Below are positions 1 through 10,021 of a DNA stretch of 64,000 nucleotides, piece after piece. Made by a program: the position numbers and the translations under genes. The notes beneath the pieces were generated by a model. It had not been told where the DNA came from and did no database searches. It was given only the letters and a program-made list of their open reading frames with translations. This stretch comes from Adiantum capillus-veneris (lineage: Eukaryota > Streptophyta > Polypodiopsida > Polypodiales > Pteridaceae), in assembly GCA_014529385.2 (NCBI GenBank), contig CM043960.1:24335896-24399895 (forward strand), given 5' to 3'. Position 1 is the first letter of the stretch, and every line of letters begins with the position of its first letter.

Positions 1-1080
1 TCCGCTGAGGTTGGTGGTGTCTCCCTTTTGCACCTCCCAACCCCTTTTAGGTGAAGTTGACCCCCCCGGGGGGGAATGGCACTTGGGCACTCTTGTAGCT
101 CATCTGGCTTCGCTTGGGGAGAATTATGTCATTTCCCCCATAAGGGATCGGATTCAAAATAACAACATAAGAAGAGGACCATTATCTCCCCATCCGCCTA
201 TGCAGAGCACCCACGTACCGGGGTACAACTTCACCGAGGAACTTCGCCACAGGCACGTGCCCTGCGGTCCCGTCCCTCGAGTGCGGGTTACGGCGTAGCC
301 AAAAGGGCATCTGCTTCCCGCGAGCCTCCCCACCAAGGAGGATAACGGTCCTTTCTTCAGGGTCCAACGAAGGGTCGATTGCGTTGAAGGTGGATTTGAA
401 TCGGTCCAGCCATCTCTCCCTAGATTCGTAAACCGCCGAACAAGTTCATCAGCAAATGCGAAAGCGAACGACCTCTAACTGGGAGCACAGCGTGCAAATG
501 CTGTGTCCACGCATGTAACTATCCGCCAGTTTGAGCCCACCTACTCTCGCGAGAGCCAGCATTCTCTCCTCCTTCCTATTCACTATAGTGCTTCTATTGA
601 GTTGCAATAGACATCCACGTGTTTGTTCAAAGCCCGTCTCCTTATAGGGCTCCAACGCCAAGCACGAATGCCTCTCGTCCCACTTCTCCCATGCGTGGTA
701 GCGAATTGAGCTAAAGTCAGCCGACGGGATATACTTATTCATCCAATTATGGGTTCTTGTCGTCCAAGTCCACTTCTTGAACGGTTGGTTCTTAGGCTTC
801 TTGTTTACCAAGGAGCCTATCCAGGTAGATGAAACCGAGCGGTACTTGTCAAAAACCCTTGCTTGTTGTCCCCCACAAAAGGCAGGTACGGGTGGTATGT
901 TAAACTCGTGATGGAGAGTTGTCGTCCCTACAGAGGTTGACCTGTCCTCAATTGCATACCATAAATACATGCCACTGATGATCTTGTGTTGTTAGCACTC
1001 TTTTATCATCGCATGTACCCGCAAGAAAGATCGTAACACATAGATACAAATGACTTAATGAGACCTTCATACTTTTGTCA
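1..1080 (-). other. Unresolved region with an unidentified 173-codon minus-strand ORF
   Basis: A minus-strand frame is open from 970 down to 449. The translation is fairly polar and Trp-rich (for example WTWTTRTHNWMNKYIP) and does not resemble a family I recognise. A neighbouring minus-strand frame (roughly 450 down to 300) reads on with a similar texture (ADELVRRFTNLGRDGW), so one longer decayed gene with a frameshift near 450 is possible. It lies just downstream, on the same strand, of the chromodomain relic of element H, so it could be the 3' region of that element or an unrelated older insertion. No function is proposed. The first 300 bases contain only short overlapping ORFs that I do not support. 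Confidence 0.25.
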
Positions 1081-1090
1081 TTTCCATCTA

Positions 1091-1310
1091 TTACATTGAA
1101 TTCCTATGCACATATGATGTGCTAGCTCTATCATTATCCCTCCTTTGCACACGTTGGGTTGGGGCATAAGTAGGCTGTAACCCAAAGACCTCAAGGTAAA
1201 GCTGCAATACATTTGGTGACTCTAACAGTTCATGCTCTTCCATCCACTTTCCATCCATAGGTGGATAGTTCTTGAACTTACCACATAGCATCTTGCAACC
1301 TGTCCCTTAA
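1091..1310 (-). pseudogene. Pol C-terminus (chromodomain) fragment of element H
   Basis: The minus-strand translation contains KFKNYPPMDGKWMEEHELL followed by LQLYLEVFGLQP. This matches, position by position, the C-terminal chromodomain tail of elements A (KFKNYPSLDAKWMEDSELV) and C (KFKNYPALDAKWMEEEDLT). In chromoviruses this domain follows integrase and is thought to direct integration towards particular chromatin. Here only the last 50-60 residues survive; integrase, RNase H and RT are absent upstream. The homology is clear, but the fragment has no coding future. Confidence 0.75.
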
Positions 1311-1541
1311 CTTTTTACCTGTGCAAGAGGCTTTTGCCTCTACAAACGAGCATAATTCCGCAACACTGTAGCGTACTACCCACGACCAAGTAAGCTCAAA
1401 TTTCAAGATGATTTACCAATGCGTCAAAGAATCCAAGCAATCGCCTCAGAGAATCGGCGAGTAGCATGTCACCTGGCAAACCCACATCACTCCCGCAGGA
1501 GATCTAGTGGCCAATCTACCACCGTGAGACCTCTCTCTATC

Positions 1542-1700
1542 TCATTTTGGTTCATACTTGAAAACCCTAAAAACGCAGCAGAAAATCAACCCTAATTTGA
1601 CCACTTTTTGGCAAGGCGAACATGCGAAATTTCCTATCTGTCCTGTGAAGAGGAACCCTTCTTCCATAATGCCCTTCCCTTTGTCGGCCATAGTATAATC
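1542..1700 (-). pseudogene. Possible gag start of element H
   Basis: An ATG at about 1691 on the minus strand begins MADKGKGIMEEG, about 80 nt inside the primer-binding site. Element A begins its gag MAEKRDQVPEEG about the same distance inside its own PBS. The similarity is short, and the frame is lost within about 50 codons, so the assignment rests mainly on position. Confidence 0.4.
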
Positions 1701-1768
1701 CCGTATTCCTGTACTCTCTGTCTTTACGCAAAACAACCGAGGATCACTTCTTGAGGAAAAAGTGATTG

Positions 1769-1788
1769 ATATCCCGGCAATGGAAACT
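1769..1788 (-). promoter_or_regulatory. Primer-binding site of element H (tRNA-Glu-like)
   Basis: Immediately inside the LTR end (minus strand, LTR ...GGTTTCA) lies AGTTTCCATTGCCGGGA. The core TTCCxTTGCCGGGA is the reverse complement of the 3' end of plant tRNA-Glu (CCCGGCAACGGAACCA, from general knowledge). It occupies the same place as the PBS in A and B. Confidence 0.55.
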
Positions 1789-2498
1789 TGAAACCGGACC
1801 GTGAGGCGGTAGGCTTTGGCTTTTACCCGAAATTCTTTACTTTAGACACACAGAGAGAACGTGCAATGGAAACCTGCAATGGGAATTAACACTTAAGTAC
1901 ACACACGGCTCGGAAGCTAAAATGCCCCGAGCAGACACCGACAACCTGTAGGCCCCAAAACTGGCGCCCCTTTCAATATTTCTTTATACTTTGAGAGGGT
2001 AAATTACAAAGTAGAGTCCTGGGAATCCTTTACCTGTATCCCACTAGATACCACCTGTTTTGGCCAAATTTCGGTAGCATAACAGCCCTGAAACTTGCAC
2101 GAAACCAATTCCCCTACTGGAACTCACTTCCACTGGCATAAACCCTCTGATTTCTGTCCAAAAACAGTAAATACAGCTCGCTGTATTTACTGGTTTTTGC
2201 CCTGTTTTCAACCCCAAACAGTCCCCTAACTGTCCTCTGCCAGTCGGGCACGATTCCCAATGGTTATGGCGTCCTTATGGCTGAAAAACAATCAATTTAC
2301 AGCGCATACACAGTGTTGAAAACGCACCTGTACGGTGAGGTTATGACCCTCATCGGTGCCTGCTTTGGAGAAGCAATTAGCTACCCCTGTTCCTGCTCAA
2401 GGAGGCTCTTGCCTCAGCACAAAAGCATGAAACACCACACAGCTGTACATCAGTCAAATGAAGAGCCCTCTTGTGGGGCATCACATAACTGCACGTAG

Positions 2499-2508
2499 GA
2501 GAGAGAGA

Positions 2509-2547
<39 letters not shown>
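2499..2547. repeat. (GA)n microsatellite
   Basis: About 24 GA units with one GATA interruption. It sits inside the H LTR at the place where A/B LTRs have only a short GA-rich stretch, so it arose by expansion within the LTR. Confidence 0.9.
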
Positions 2548-2654
2548 CAGTGTGTAGTGTGCAGGGCATCACTCCTAGCACCACACTGTACATGAGAGGG
2601 AAAAAAGCACTCCATAGCTCTTAAACCTGTGACAAAACTCTCAAAATGAAGCAT

Positions 2655-3252
2655 CCCCCCAGCAGTGTGACATGAAACGTTTCGTGGTTTCGGTCGTTTC
2701 GGGGTTTCGAGGTTTTGAAACGTTTCGTTTCATAGCGTCAAAAACATGAAACAGGTTTCATAAACGACATTAAATTATATATTAATAAAATATGATAAAT
2801 ATGTATACAATGTAGCACACATGACTCTAGACTTTAATGTCCACAAGAGAGAGAGAGAGAGAGACGTGCTCACTGCTCAGTGCTCAGTGCTCACTGCTTA
2901 GAAGCGACTTCAAGCGAGCACGATCAAAGAGATGTTCAGTATTGATGAAAGTTAAAACACAGCCACTAGTTTCTTGAAACATAACTGATGCATCATTGAT
3001 TCATTTAGCAAAGTACTTCTATTGAACAAAGTTCAAACTTAATTCAATGTCACAAACCATAAGTTTTAGGGACCACAATCATCTGTTAACTGCAGCTAGA
3101 CCTCAAAAAAATGGAAAAAAAAAACCCCAATTTTAAACGTTTCATAAAAAATGCTTGTCCGTTTCATGCGTTTCAGCAAAACGTTTCATAGGTTTCGGAG
3201 TTTCGGGGTTTCATCTGCATGAAACGCGTTTTTATGTCACACTGCCTCCCAG
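2655..3252. mobile_element. hAT-type MITE with 8-bp target duplication inside the H LTR
   Basis: The element spans 2663-3244 (582 bp). Its ends are perfect 11-bp inverted repeats, CAGTGTGACAT and ATGTCACACTG. It is flanked by CCCCCCAG (2655-2662) and CCTCCCAG (3245-3252), an 8-bp duplication with one mismatch. CAG-type ends plus an 8-bp duplication are the hAT signature. Both subterminal regions are packed with GTTTC/GAAAC motifs. There is no transposase ORF. The interior carries a (GA)n run (2849-2864) and AT-rich DNA. The interrupted LTR resumes on both sides, which supports a clean insertion. Confidence 0.8.
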
Positions 3253-4344
3253 TATAAATCGAGCGCCCCTCTTCTACGCTTGACCTGTAATGCATCTGTG
3301 AATAAATGGATGCAAAAGGGGAAGATTTCCATGGTTGCCAAAACCTACGTATCGCTGAAAACGCAGCAAAACAGCCCTGTAAACACGCATCTGATGACTT
3401 CAAATGTTGAAAATGAGCTCCTTGGTCCTAGATAAAGTCATGGGAAGCTCAAAAATGCAGAGAAATGGCTGAAAATCAGAATTATCAGTCTCCAAAACTG
3501 CTCCAAAAAGTCAGTTACGAGTTCTGTTCTCCCAAACTTGGTAAATTGGCCAAAAAGTGCCACTTGGCACTCATACATGCAATTTTCCCGCATTGGACTT
3601 CCTACTTAAAAATCTCTCAACTAGTACATCAGTTGACTTTGCAGCAGAGTAATAAAATGTTCCCCTTGTCATTCTCAAGATAATGATGCGAACAGATCAC
3701 ATGGCCCAAAATAGCAGTTTCCTAAATTTTAGGAGATGCTTCCGTTGGGCTCCCACTGGTCATCTGACCATCTATCCTCATTAGGTCCGCATCAAAAATG
3801 CAATGTGGCCCAACTGTCGGATACTTTCTAATTGGTGATCCCCACCTTGACTTTATGCCTTTATTGAGTTCACGTCCTAGTATCCACCAACTTGCTAAGT
3901 GCGACGGGGGGACCTACATGATCTTGCATTGAGCCTAGACATCCTCTTACTATACGAATTCCAGTGCCGACCAAATTCCCATCTACGGGTGAAATTACCG
4001 TTCACATTGGCGATACAATGTTCGACCATTTGCAACTTCAAAAAGAGGGTCTCAAAAATTAAACAAAAACCATTGGAAAGAAACCAACAACTAAGGTTAG
4101 CAGTTGCCACGTCCTCGTGACATGGCAGCCTTAAGGTACCATGCACAACCATATTCGGTCACATTTCACACCCTTCACCACCATAATCATAACCATATTC
4201 AGTCACAACCATTTTTAACCATATTCTCAACCAATCATTCACAACTATATTCGGCAACATGAGCAGCTTTGCCCATGAAGTAGCTAACCATTCCCATAAC
4301 AGTCATAGTCAGGAGCATGCATAAGTTCTATAATACCATATTGT

Positions 4345-4520
4345 TATACCGGTACTGGTGTACTTGTACTGCTATACTGCAATACTGATATTTGCATACT
4401 AGTATACTGGTACTGGTCTTAGATTTGTAGTGCTAGTACTAGTACTGGTATAACTGGCAATACTCGCCGGTACTGGCAGTACTGGTATACTAATATTGGT
4501 ATATTGGTACTAATACACCA
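4345..4520. repeat. TACTGGTA-rich, palindrome-rich low-complexity tract
   Basis: About 175 bp made almost entirely of variants of TACTGGTA, GTACTAGTAC and TATACTGGTA, without a fixed period. The words are nearly self-complementary, so the strand can fold in many ways. Confidence 0.75.
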
Positions 4521-5164
4521 AAGAATCCTTTCAAATTACAAAAGACACTAGAAACTATGTCAATGAAAAAGTGGTATAATTCCCATTCACAGTACAAATC
4601 AGTCTTTATACACAAGTATTATAATCAACAACCTCAAGATATAAAAGTCCGCCCTCTTCAAGTCAAGGAACATTGAGAACGATAGTTGAGAAGGTAACCC
4701 TCACCAAACAGTCAGAAGAAGTAGCCAACTATTCCCATAACAGTCATACATCGACTTAGTATAGTTAAGAACATGCATGAGTTCTACTACCATATCAAAG
4801 GTGAATCACAACACAACCAAGCAGCTCGGACACTAGTCCATATTGGAGACAAAGTCACCTGAGATTGAGTTGGAGCAGCTAGCTCCACAATAGCTTGCTT
4901 GTCTTTGCCTTTTCCCATAGAGCCAACAACACACACCCCTTGCAAGTTAAATCCTCACAATCTTAAGGTACAGACAACCTTTCACTAGTACACACACACC
5001 ACAGACGCACACCTGTTCCAATGCTAAGTGAGCATGGAAGCTCACCTTTTATAGGCTTTGTTGCCAGTAGCCACATTCCATTCATAGCAGCAAGGCAGGT
5101 CCGTATTCAAGAGGGCAAGGCGGGTCCGTCTTCAAGAGGGGGAAGAACCAACAATGCTGCCTCG

Positions 5165-5167
<3 letters not shown>

Positions 5168-5216
<49 letters not shown>
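5168..5216. repeat. (GA)n microsatellite
   Basis: An uninterrupted run of about 24 AG/GA units. Confidence 0.95.
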
Positions 5217-5219
<3 letters not shown>

Positions 5220-5530
5220 GCTGTAGAGCCGATGCCGCAGGAGGGAGCCACCGCGTCATCAAGCATATGAGGACACATTGTACAGAGTCAGGCCAGCTCG
5301 TAAAAACCCAGTATCTTCCTGAACTCTCTAGGTGTTAGGTACAATATATTACGTAACCACCCACAAATTTCTATTACGAATTTCACCTGATAAATACAAA
5401 CCCCCCTATTTTACAAGAGATTTTCTAATTCAATACAAGATATTGAGGTTAATCCCCAGTTAATTATACCGAGGCCGTGGCAACAAGCCACTCCTATATC
5501 CAAAAGGAGTTTAATCCTTGTATAACAGCA

Positions 5531-5533
<3 letters not shown>

Positions 5534-5597
<64 letters not shown>
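5534..5597. repeat. (TG)n followed by a run of 37 G
   Basis: About 13 TG units (5534-5560) pass directly into 37 consecutive G (5561-5597). ORFs running through it translate only as Cys-Val and poly-Gly and are not genes. Confidence 0.95.
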
Positions 5598-5598
<1 letters not shown>

Positions 5599-6086
5599 CA
5601 TATGCGCGTCCTTGTGCAGAGTACTCAGCTCCTCAATGCGCGCGCATGTGTGTGTCAGCGCGAATCGCCTTCTGCCTTGCTCGCTCCCTGACCTGCATGG
5701 AGTTCAACCCTGCACAGAGTTCAGTTCTTGAGCGCCTCTCAGTCTTGCACGAGCTGCCTGTTCGGAGTGCGCTCTGTGTGAAATTTGCAGAAAACGGCAA
5801 CCAGTTCTACAGACAACGTGTTGAATCCAACCTACGCAGAGTGTGTTTGGTCAGTCCTTCAGTGATTGACTCTGCAGTGATTTGGATTACCGTGCTGTTA
5901 GTCCTCCTAGTGTACTTGTGATCAGATTTCTGTAGAACAGAGACATTTTCATGTACAGTCTTGTAGTTTTGTACAGAGATAAATTAGAAAAACAATAAAA
6001 AAGAGAGTGACAATCTAGGGTATTTTAAGAACTGCTCTCTAATTAAAACAGCCATCTGTCAATAGAAAGTGAGGTTTCGCTTGGTC
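5598..6086. other. No gene seen; possible 5' region of LINE copy 1
   Basis: Single-copy-looking sequence between the poly-G tract and the first LINE ATG. The plus-strand frame is open to 5921, but mostly because of the repeat upstream, and it shows no domain. It may be LINE 5' UTR or target DNA; the LINE 5' end is not defined. Confidence 0.3.
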
Positions 6087-7309
6087 ATGGCAGAGGAAGC
6101 TGTATATAAGTGTAGGAAACAGGTAGATCTTTCCTCCATGGATGCTGCAAACGGAGTGCTTGTCAGGATTTTGCAAATGCTAGAAATGCTTGGGAAGGCC
6201 AGCATCCTGAAACTGAAGTGATTATTCCGGTTCAGCAGCTGATGGATCCGGTTGCACAGTATGGAATGCAAATATTTTATTTTTCCCAGGCAAGATGCCC
6301 TCGACACAAGATGTAGGTCAATGGGTTGATTTTCTGTTGAAAAGACGAGCAATCCGAGGGGTGTATTTTGGAGCCCGTGGGTTTTATGAGGTGCTACTGG
6401 CAGACATGGATGCTCGTTCGCGGTTGTTGGAAATGTCGCCTTTGTTTTTCAACATGCAAATGACACATGTACTGCCATGGGCGCTTACTAAAGATTATCA
6501 GAGTTTGATACGACACAGGTGCCCGGTTTGAGTGGAAATAGTCGGATTTCCGCGAGCTTGGAAGCATTTTTTGCCTCTTCTGATTGCGCACTTGGGCAAA
6601 GTGATTTGCCCCCCAAAATTGGACACTAATTCCAATAGATTTTGCGTGTTGTGGGATACAGACAAGCTGACGCCGTCAGGAATTACGGTTGACTCTGGTG
6701 ATCCAATGGTAGGCAAAAGGCCGTTTAAACTCAAATGGGGAAAGTTTGCAGGTGCATGTTTTAGTTGTGGTAGATTTGGCCATATGTAGTCTGAATGCTA
6801 AGAGTGTTTGTTTAAATTTCCATTATCTGTTGTTCCTACGGCTGGAATTCGTCTTGCCTCTCCCTCCTCTTCGTCCGTGAGGACGAAGATGGGGGATTCT
6901 AATGAAAGTATGCAGGCCAAACAAGGTAAAGACTCGGTTAAGAACCGAGTTGGCCAATGCGCAGCCTGTTGCAAAGGCTAATACCAAAGGAAAAGCCAAA
7001 TTGGCAGATTCCCCTGACGGTTGGCAAACTCTCAAGAAGACTGCAAAACCTTCTATTTCGCCTGTCTCAAGGAATTATGTACCTACTTTGGATGGGAGAG
7101 GTGGTGGAGCTTCTACATCCGCATCTCATGATCATAAGTCGCTAGTTGAAGCGTGGGATAGAGTGGTTCATTCATACAAAGATGCTCTACTTGGGACGAC
7201 ATCTGCGTCATTGCCGATGTATCAAAATCCCCAGCAAGCAACGCATATGGAATCCGCTTTATTAAATGTTAGAATGGAGACGGATGTGCCTATGGGCAAT
7301 CCTACTTGA
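6087..7309 (+). pseudogene. LINE ORF1-like protein (broken), CCHC zinc knuckle
   Basis: ORF1 of plant L1 elements encodes a nucleic-acid chaperone that packages the LINE RNA. Here an ATG at 6087 (MAEEAVYKCRKQVD) opens a frame lost by about 6220. Two further segments (6295-6531 and 6532-6789) follow, split by a stop at 6529-6531. The second ends in CFSCGRFGHM, then a stop, then SEC; the spacing fits C-x2-C-x4-H-x4-C at about 6757-6798. A basic, Pro/Ser-rich stretch (6902-7309) resembles the usual ORF1 C-terminus. The stop within the zinc knuckle and several shifts make it non-functional. Confidence 0.65.
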
Positions 7310-7344
7310 TGATTGTGCCTTGTGGTTCTCTTGTAAATATTGTA

Positions 7345-8239
7345 CAGATCCCTTCTCCTCTTAGATGTTTTACGTATAATGTGCGCGGATTGTGCAACCA
7401 TGACAAGTGGAAGCTAATCAGGCACTATGTACATACAAGTAAAGCAGTATAGTGGTGTTATAGGAGCATAATCAACACGACTTCGTTGGTTAGTCATCGT
7501 ATTATGCGGGATTCTGGATTTCTTATGCTGGTGCTCGCTCTTTTTCGGGAGTTTTAATGATGGTGCGTCATGAATTGTAGCCGGTTTTGGCCGGGAATGA
7601 CCAAAGGAGGCGTTGGATGGTTGTTCAATGTCTCATGCAAGGCAATATTTTGGAATTTGCTCGTATTTATGCTTATACTGCCTCAGCACAAAAGTCTCAT
7701 CTCTCGCAAGATTTGATCAAACATCCCTGGCGTTCACATGCTTTTTGGTGCAGGGATTTTAATAATGCGCCGGCAAACACGGACAATACAACTAGCCATT
7801 CGCATATGTTGAACTCTAAATGTTCTCCCTAGGATGCTATGGTCAGTGAGACAGAGGTGTTTTGGATCTGTGGGCGAGTACTCGCTCTTCGGAGCGAGGC
7901 TACACTTTTGCTCATAATGCTTGCTCGGAATATAGACCACGATTGGATCGGTGGTATGTATTGGGCTCTCCGGAATATGATATGTTTGCCTCTTTGGCTC
8001 TTGATCCATAATGAGGCATTGGATGCAGATTCCCAGCTTCCCAATAAGCGATTGCTGCATATTAATAATGGTTATCGCTTGCATAAGTCATTCCAAAACT
8101 TGATTGAAGCGGTGATTCCTCCACTTATCACTCATATGTTTATCGATGTGTATGTGGCTTGGTATCGTTTTGTCATGCGGATCCAAGCAGTCATAAAGGA
8201 TTATGGTTTGTGGTACATGCACCAGTTGGGAGATAAAGT
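7345..8239 (+). pseudogene. LINE ORF2, N-terminal endonuclease region (broken)
   Basis: The segment opens with FTYNVRGLCNHDKWKLI (about 7372), the classic start of the L1 exonuclease/endonuclease/phosphatase domain (xxNVRGLxxxxK). Further on, in shifted frames, are ARIYAYTASAQ (the usual N-V-Y-A-P position) and CRDFNNAP (the GDFN metal-binding motif, with the first Gly changed) near 7755. The LINE endonuclease nicks the target DNA. Several frameshifts and stops disable it. Confidence 0.65.
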
Positions 8240-9770
8240 TATAACCGGCCCGTACAACGTAGAGGGCCGTACTATTTCAATTACCTGTTAACTTTACATA
8301 GAGCACTGAGAAGGGAAGAGAACACAGTTGCGTCCAGCGACTAGAATGTCACTGCGCATACGAGACCGACACCCTGTAGGCCCCAAAGACTGGCGCCCCT
8401 TTCGGTATTTCTTTATTCAAATTAAGGTAGACGATCCGACCACTTAGCACAAGCTTTCACAAAGCTGTCCAAACCTGGCGAGGGCTGAAAACGTAGGTTT
8501 TCGACCGGATTTCGACAGCACAACGGCACAAAAACCCCTGTAGGTCAAAAACACCTGTCTAGGACGGATTCCCTCGATATCTGGAAGCTTTCTGGTGAGC
8601 TGTCACAGAAATTCAGCGGGCTGTAATTCCCTGTTTTTCACTGCCGGGAGCCCAAAAGCCTCTACACGCATCCCAAGGCTCTCACGAGGCTCCCCCGATG
8701 TTCCCTTGCAGTTTAGGTGCGAAACCCTAAACCTGCAGAGAAACACAGCAGGCTGTAATTCCCTGTTTCGGATCGTTTTTAGCGGAGCGAACACGCCTAC
8801 GCGTGTCCCAAGGGCTCCCGCACGCAATGGGACAGTTCCCCTGTGAATTGGACGAGTTTTCACGCGAGAAAACTCTCCAAACTCGGAATCTTTCGTGATG
8901 GAACTGTGCGTACCTGTGGGAGATTAGCAATTAGCTAATCCGGTTCCTGTTCAGAAGGCTCTTGCCGCATAAACCCCAAGAACTGTACATAGGTCAAACG
9001 AGAAGCCCACTAGTGGGGCATAACATACTGTACGTAGGGGAGAAAGAGAGCAGTATGTAGCGTGCGGGGCATCACTCCCGTCACCATACTGTGCATAGAG
9101 GGCAAGGTAAGCATTCCATAGCTTCTGTACCTGCTACAATCCACCTGAGGCTGAAAATGGCGCCCCCTTTGTTGATATGCGGCTCGTTTTTGCCTCCCAG
9201 AGTGGCAGAATCGCTCACAAGCTGACACGTGGCCCAATTTCCGAGTTTGGGCTTTCCCTGCTAAAAATATCTCAACTGGTGCGTCAGTTTACTTGGCAGC
9301 AGAGCAATAAAATGTTCCCCTTGTCATTCCAGAGCTAATGACGCGAACACATTTTCCGGTCAAAAATAGCAGTTCCCTAAATTTTAGGAGATGCTTCCAT
9401 GGCGTCCCTATCGGTCTCCTGACCATCATTGAAGACTACCATTTGACCAACATCTACAATGTGGGTTAATTTACTAGCCCCTTTCAACTTATAAAGTTGC
9501 AGTGACTTGACGAGTGGCCCAAATTCCAGTTTGGCGCACACGAGCTTCCATACTCATCTGAATTCAGTGCTAACTGGTCCGGGCAGTCCCTGTCTGACCG
9601 ACCTAGATCCCCGATGTGAGAAACCCATTTGGCTGCAGCCGTTTCACACTGGCCATGCAATGTCCACTTGCACCTTTTCAAGGGTTTTGGGACAAAAAAG
9701 TAAAAATAAAATAAATATATCTAATACTTATTTACGGAAGGCAACAGGAAAAATACACCTCCTGGTGACA
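8240..9770 (-). repeat. 3' LTR of element B
   Basis: Plus-strand sequence runs TATAACC (8240) to GGTGACA (9770), so the LTR starts TGTCACC and ends GGTTATA. It is 11 bp shorter than its partner, mainly through a small deletion near 8964 (GCC|GCATAAACC where the partner has extra bases). It contains the conserved GGGGCGCCAGTCTTTGGGG block (antisense, 8379-8410) and an AATAAA-type signal just upstream of it in element sense. Confidence 0.95.
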
Positions 9771-9809
9771 CACCCCACCCTTGAAATACTGCAAGCGACC
9801 TCGCTTGCA
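9771..9809 (-). promoter_or_regulatory. Polypurine tract and upstream hairpin of element B
   Basis: On the minus strand a perfect inverted repeat, TGCAAGCGA-GG-TCGCTTGCA (plus 9790-9809), is followed by AGTATTTC and then the purine run AAGGGTGGGG, which primes plus-strand DNA synthesis, directly abutting the LTR. The same arrangement occurs in A, C, D and E (see findings). Confidence 0.8.
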
Positions 9810-10021
9810 TGCCAATAATACATGCAGATATCTCCTGATATCACATATATTCTATGATGGGAATCCAAGATATACATGCTTCCGGAAATGTAGCGTTGGA
9901 CGATTAAACAATCCCACCAACCTGGCTACGACACATATATCAAGCATAGAAGTCTTGTAGTGTACTCTTGAGCATAAACTTCTCTAGCTAAATTCTATAT
10001 GGAAAGAGTAGATACAATTGC

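Larger units (their letters stand above)
1091..4121 (-). mobile_element. Element H: internally deleted, old Ty3/gypsy chromovirus relic
   Basis: Read on the minus strand the order is LTR (4121 to 1789), primer-binding site (1788 to about 1769), the start of a gag-like ORF (ATG near 1691), then directly the C-terminal chromodomain end of pol (about 1310 to 1091). Almost all of gag and pol is therefore missing between about 1330 and 1540. The LTR is a diverged relative of the A/B LTR: they share the GGGGCGCCAG block, the stretch around TTTAGGAGATGCTTCC (3731-3747) and the TGTCACG terminus at 4121. No 3' LTR is seen in the window. The LTR is 2333 bp because it contains a MITE and (GA)n expansion. 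This is the oldest-looking relative of the A/B family here. Confidence 0.7.
1789..4121 (-). repeat. 5' LTR of element H (diverged, with insertions)
   Basis: On the plus strand it runs from TGAAACCGG (1789) to CTCGTGACA (4121), so on the minus strand it starts TGTCACG and ends TTTCA. Landmarks shared with the 1542-bp LTRs of A and B are the antisense GGCCCC...GGCGCC block at 1953-1985, the (GA)n at 2499-2547 where A/B have GAGAAAGAGAG, and the 3600-3760 segment. The excess length comes from the MITE at 2663-3244 and repeat growth. Confidence 0.65.
4122..5480. other. Gene-free region with degenerate repeats
   Basis: From 4150 to 4250 the motif AACCATATTC recurs. A segment around 4277-4345 (GAAGTAGCTAACCATTCCC...) is repeated at 4716-4795, flanking the TACTGGTA-rich tract. 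A short minus-strand ORF starts near 4918 (MGKGKDKQAIVELAAPTQ) and closes within 45 codons; it could be a first exon but I cannot support it. No recognisable gene. Confidence 0.5.
6087..8239 (+). mobile_element. L1-type LINE copy 1, 5' part (ORF1 and endonuclease half of ORF2)
   Basis: The plus-strand order is an ORF1 remnant with a zinc knuckle, then the start of ORF2 with an AP-endonuclease-like region. At 8239 the LINE is cut by gypsy element B and resumes at 16541. The flanks of B carry the same 5 bases (AAAGT at 8235-8239 and 16541-16545). The ORF2 reading frame entering the junction (HQLGDKV) continues sensibly on the far side (QKDKVTSQALES), which proves one interrupted element. It has many frameshifts and stops. 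Confidence 0.8.

Noticed and set aside
449-970. A plant mobile domain (transposon-derived aminotransferase-like) protein
   Set aside because: Considered because of Trp-rich texture, but no conserved block of that family could be pointed to.
4780-4918. Minus ORF MGKGKDKQAIVELAAPTQ as a first exon
   Set aside because: Only about 45 codons, no convincing donor and no recognised family.
5477-5921. Plus ORFs with CVCVC and poly-Gly
   Set aside because: They are translations of (TG)n and poly-G; the remaining part has no homology I recognise.
8595-8863. ORFs of 83-86 codons on both strands, repeated in every A/B LTR (also near 15354, 32010 and 38939)
   Set aside because: Their conservation follows from LTR identity. 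Both strands are open in the same place, no domain is visible and start contexts are poor, so they are not called genes.
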